Of a stretch of 16,005 nucleotides of DNA, positions 14,050-16,005 are shown piece after piece. The position numbers and the translations under genes were made by a program. The first letter of the stretch is position 1; the number at the start of each line of letters is the position of its first letter. The notes beneath the pieces were generated by a model. That model saw only the letters and a program-made list of their open reading frames with translations. It did not search any database and was not told where the DNA came from. Source of the DNA: CAYQDR01 sp964416315 (lineage in GTDB: Bacteria > Methylomirabilota > Methylomirabilia > Rokubacteriales > DASRDR01); the NCBI GenBank assembly GCA_964416315.1, contig CAYQDR010000114.1, forward strand, positions 1-16,005. The letters are read 5' to 3'.

Positions 14050-15284
14050 CTCCGCCCTTCGACCTCCTCCTCGTCGGCTGTCGTCTCGCCGGCTGCGAAC
14101 GGCTCGCGGACGTCGGCGTCCGCGCCGGCCGGGTCGCGGAGGTCGGCGACCTCGCGGGCCGGCGCGCCGACCGGGTGCTCGCCGTCCAGGGCCGCCTCGT
14201 CGTGCCCGGGTTCGTGGACGCCCACGTCCACCTCGACAAGGCCCTCCTCGCCGAACGGACCCCGAGTCGCGAGGGGACGCTGGCCGAAGCGATCCGGGTG
14301 ACCGGCGAGGCGAAGCGGCGCTTCACCGTCGAGGATATCCGCGCGCGGGCCCGCGCGGTGCTGGATCTAGCGGTCGCCCACGGGACGACCGCCATGCGCA
14401 GCCACGTCGAGGTCGATCCGATCGTCGGGCTCAAGGGGCTGGAGGCATTGCTCCCGCTCCGCGAGGAGTACCGGGACCGGCTCGACCTCCAGCTCTGTGC
14501 GTTCGCGCAGGAGGGGATCCTCAAGGCGCGGGGGACGGAGGGGCTGCTCCGCGACGCCCTCCGGTCCGGGGCCGACCTGGTCGGGGGCTGCCCGTACAAC
14601 GACACGGACGGCCCGGCGCAGATCGACATCGTCTTCGCCCTGGCCCGCGAGTTCGGGACCGCCGCCGACTTCCACCTCGACTTCTTCGACGAGCCCGAGC
14701 ACCTCCACATCCGCTACGTCGCCGAGAAGACGATCCGCGAAGGGTGGCAGGGGCGCGTCGCCGTCGGCCACCTGACCGAGCTGGCGGCGTGCGACGAGAC
14801 GGAGCAGGCGCGGTTGATCGGATTGATCCGTGAGGCGGGGATCGCGGTCATCACGCTGCCGGCCACGGACCTCTACCTGATGGGCCGCCGCGACGCGCGG
14901 AACGTCCGGCGGGGCCTCACGCCGGTCAAGCGCCTGCTCGCCGCGGGCGTCACGGTCGCCGCCGCGACGAACAACGTCCAGAACGCCTTCACCCCGGTCG
15001 GCAACGCCGACCCGCTGCTCCTCGCCTACCTGCTCGTCGTGGCCGCGCACATGGGCGCCGAGGCCGAGATGGCCGCGGTGCTCGACATGCTGACCGTGGC
15101 GCCGGCGCGGATCCTCGGGCGGGCGGACCACGCGATCGCGGTCGGGGCGCCCGCCGACCTGGTCGTGCTGGAAGCGCGCAGCGTCGCGGAGGCGGTCGGG
15201 ACACTCCCGCCGCGTCGCTGGGTCCTGAAGACCGGCCGGATCACCGTGGACCGGACCACCCCCACGGAAAGGAGCGAGGCATGA
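14046..15284 (+). CDS. Amidohydrolase, cytosine-deaminase-like (CodA/AtzC-type)
   Basis: A 412-residue metal-dependent hydrolase with the beta-sandwich halves at both ends (FDLLLVGCRLAGCERL and ADLVVLEARSVAEAV) around a TIM barrel. The metal motif is VVPGFVDAHVHLDKALL (H60, H62), with H210 in DFHLDFF and H242 in VGHLTEL. The E. coli CodA residues E217 and D313 seem replaced by Phe213 and Asn309 or Asn310 (TNNVQNAFTPVG). The enzyme probably hydrolyses a cyclic or aryl C-N bond. No ATG, GTG or TTG precedes the conserved start FDLLL within the non-overlapping region. The best start is CTG 14046, whose CTGA overlaps the PPC stop. The end overlaps the next gene by ATGA. Confidence 0.85.
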   Translation: MTPPFDLLLVGCRLAGCERLADVGVRAGRVAEVGDLAGRRADRVLAVQGRLVVPGFVDAHVHLDKALLAERTPSREGTLAEAIRVTGEAKRRFTVEDIRARARAVLDLAVAHGTTAMRSHVEVDPIVGLKGLEALLPLREEYRDRLDLQLCAFAQEGILKARGTEGLLRDALRSGADLVGGCPYNDTDGPAQIDIVFALAREFGTAADFHLDFFDEPEHLHIRYVAEKTIREGWQGRVAVGHLTELAACDETEQARLIGLIREAGIAVITLPATDLYLMGRRDARNVRRGLTPVKRLLAAGVTVAAATNNVQNAFTPVGNADPLLLAYLLVVAAHMGAEAEMAAVLDMLTVAPARILGRADHAIAVGAPADLVVLEARSVAEAVGTLPPRRWVLKTGRITVDRTTPTERSEA

Positions 15285-15859
15285 CCCCACCCGTCGACTC
15301 GAACGCCGTGCTGATGACCGGCGAGAACTCCTTCATCCGCCTGAGCCCGGACGGCGGCAAGACGATGACCGACCGCCTGAGCCACTGGCGCGTCCTCTGG
15401 TGCCCGGCCGGGCCCGGCCACGCCCTGTTCATGCAGGGCGAGCTCACGGGCGGCCAGGTGCGGATCTACGGCGACAACGTCGCCGTCGCCCGGTGGCTCC
15501 AGACGACGATCGAGGCGCTCCTCCACGCGCCGTTCGCGAATGCGGGGCTGCCCGTGATCCGGGCGGCGTTCGAGCGCGCGGGCGACCCGCGGTCGTCGGC
15601 GACCGAGACCGTCCGGGCGGCCGACGCCGAGATCACGCTGACGTGGTACGACTTCATCGAGCCGTTCGTCCTGACGCTGCCGCCGGGGTTCAACAACCGC
15701 CCGCTCGGGGTCTTCAGCACGTTCTTCCCGGCGCGCGCGGCCCAGGTCGCCCTGAACGGCCGGATCGCCGCGGGGAGCCCCTGGGCCGAGCTGCGCGGCG
15801 ACCGGCAGAGCTCGAGCGCGTGTCTCGCCTGGTCCGAGACGTGGGTGAAGCCGCGGTGA
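15281..15859 (+). CDS. Protein of unknown function, coupled to the amidohydrolase
   Basis: A 192-residue soluble protein that I do not recognise. ATG 15281 overlaps the amidohydrolase TGA as ATGA, with AAGGAG 6 nt upstream. Visible features are SHWRVLWCPAGPGHALFMQGEL (34-55), a GGQVRIYGDNVAVARWLQ segment (57-74), an acidic-aromatic stretch ITLTWYDFIEPF (118-129), and PPGFNNRPLGVFSTFFPA (134-151). It has no signal peptide or membrane helix and only one or two Cys. The alternation of strands and a compact size suggest a mixed alpha/beta or beta-sandwich domain. Tight coupling suggests it acts with, or on the product of, the amidohydrolase. Confidence 0.8.
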   Translation: MTPPVDSNAVLMTGENSFIRLSPDGGKTMTDRLSHWRVLWCPAGPGHALFMQGELTGGQVRIYGDNVAVARWLQTTIEALLHAPFANAGLPVIRAAFERAGDPRSSATETVRAADAEITLTWYDFIEPFVLTLPPGFNNRPLGVFSTFFPARAAQVALNGRIAAGSPWAELRGDRQSSSACLAWSETWVKPR

Positions 15860-15860
15860 A

Positions 15861-15911
15861 GATCCCATCTCCCCCATCGGAAGATCCCCTCTCCCCCGCT
15901 GGGGGAGAGGG
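15861..15911. repeat. Dispersed hairpin repeat, copy 3, with a decayed half-copy
   Basis: CCCTCTCCCCC (15887-15897) and GGGGGAGAGGG (15901-15911) form an 11-bp stem with a GCT loop. Immediately upstream, GATCCCATCTCCCCCATCGG (15861-15880) looks like a left half of the same element with one change. The stretch AGATCCCCTCTCCCCC is identical to copy 2. It sits just after the unknown gene's stop at 15857-15859. The remaining 94 bases to the window end show no recognisable gene. Confidence 0.75.
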
Positions 15912-16005
15912 CAGCTGCGAGCCGCCCGTATTGCCGAGCGTGACCGGATGGCTTAGGGCTCGTAAGACAATAAATGATGGAATCTGAGGGACCGGAAGGT
16001 AGATT

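Noticed and set aside
15912..16005. A possible promoter or gene start in the less GC-rich tail of the window.
   Set aside because: No -35/-10 pair with acceptable spacing, no ribosome-binding site plus start with an open frame that could be judged, and the window ends too soon.
1..16005. CRISPR array, tRNA, rRNA, insertion sequence or phage genes.
   Set aside because: No regularly spaced repeats, cloverleaf-like sequences, transposase or integrase motifs, or phage structural genes were seen on either strand.

Overview
The window is about 16 kb of very GC-rich DNA (roughly 70% GC by eye) with dense codirectional gene runs, short or 4-base overlaps between genes, frequent GTG starts and several G/C-rich hairpin repeats at gene ends. 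The content (IclR-regulated catabolic genes, a ribose-type sugar ABC importer, an Old Yellow Enzyme-type reductase, an amidohydrolase) suggests an environmental, Gram-negative-like heterotroph. The style recalls uncultivated soil lineages such as Rokubacteria, but nothing here proves the taxonomy and this is inference.

Minus-strand block (65-10568, read right to left). It starts at a TTGACA-N17-TATTCA promoter carrying two tandem copies of a 16-17 bp element. The order is an IclR-family regulator, a small cupin, an acetolactate-synthase-like ThDP enzyme, an NAD-dependent sugar epimerase/dehydratase, a second epimerase gene wrecked by an internal deletion and frame change, two ribose-type permeases joined by a GTGA overlap, the sugar-binding protein, the ATPase after a strong 13-bp hairpin, and an Old Yellow Enzyme/dienoyl-CoA-reductase-like flavoenzyme. 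This looks like one regulon for uptake and oxidation of a sugar or sugar-like compound; the substrate cannot be named from sequence.

Divergence zone (10569-11478). It holds the IclR promoter/operator, then a 5'-truncated polyamine-type ABC permease (pseudogene), then a weak candidate promoter for the plus strand.

Plus-strand block (11479-15859). The order is an SDR oxidoreductase, a cyclase/kynurenine-formamidase-like hydrolase, an AhpD/carboxymuconolactone-decarboxylase-like protein, a PPC (DUF296) domain protein, a cytosine-deaminase-like amidohydrolase and an unrecognised 192-residue protein. The last three are overlapped or coupled.

The most striking point is at 13119-13508. The AhpD-like gene has an in-frame TGA exactly where the second Cys of the CxxC redox motif belongs (Cys-Trp-Glu-TGA). 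Family-like sequence continues in the same frame to the next stop, and a stem-loop with a GAGGUC apical loop starts 12 nt after the TGA. This is best read as a selenocysteine-containing AhpD-like protein with a bacterial SECIS element rather than as two ORFs or a pseudogene.

Dispersed hairpin repeats of the type CCCTCTCCCCC...GGGGGAGAGGG occur at 12235, 13476 and 15887, with a diverged relative at 5957. The 13476 copy supplies the C-terminal codons and stop of the selenoprotein gene and the G-rich ribosome-binding region of the next gene. No tRNA, rRNA, CRISPR array, transposase or origin was seen.
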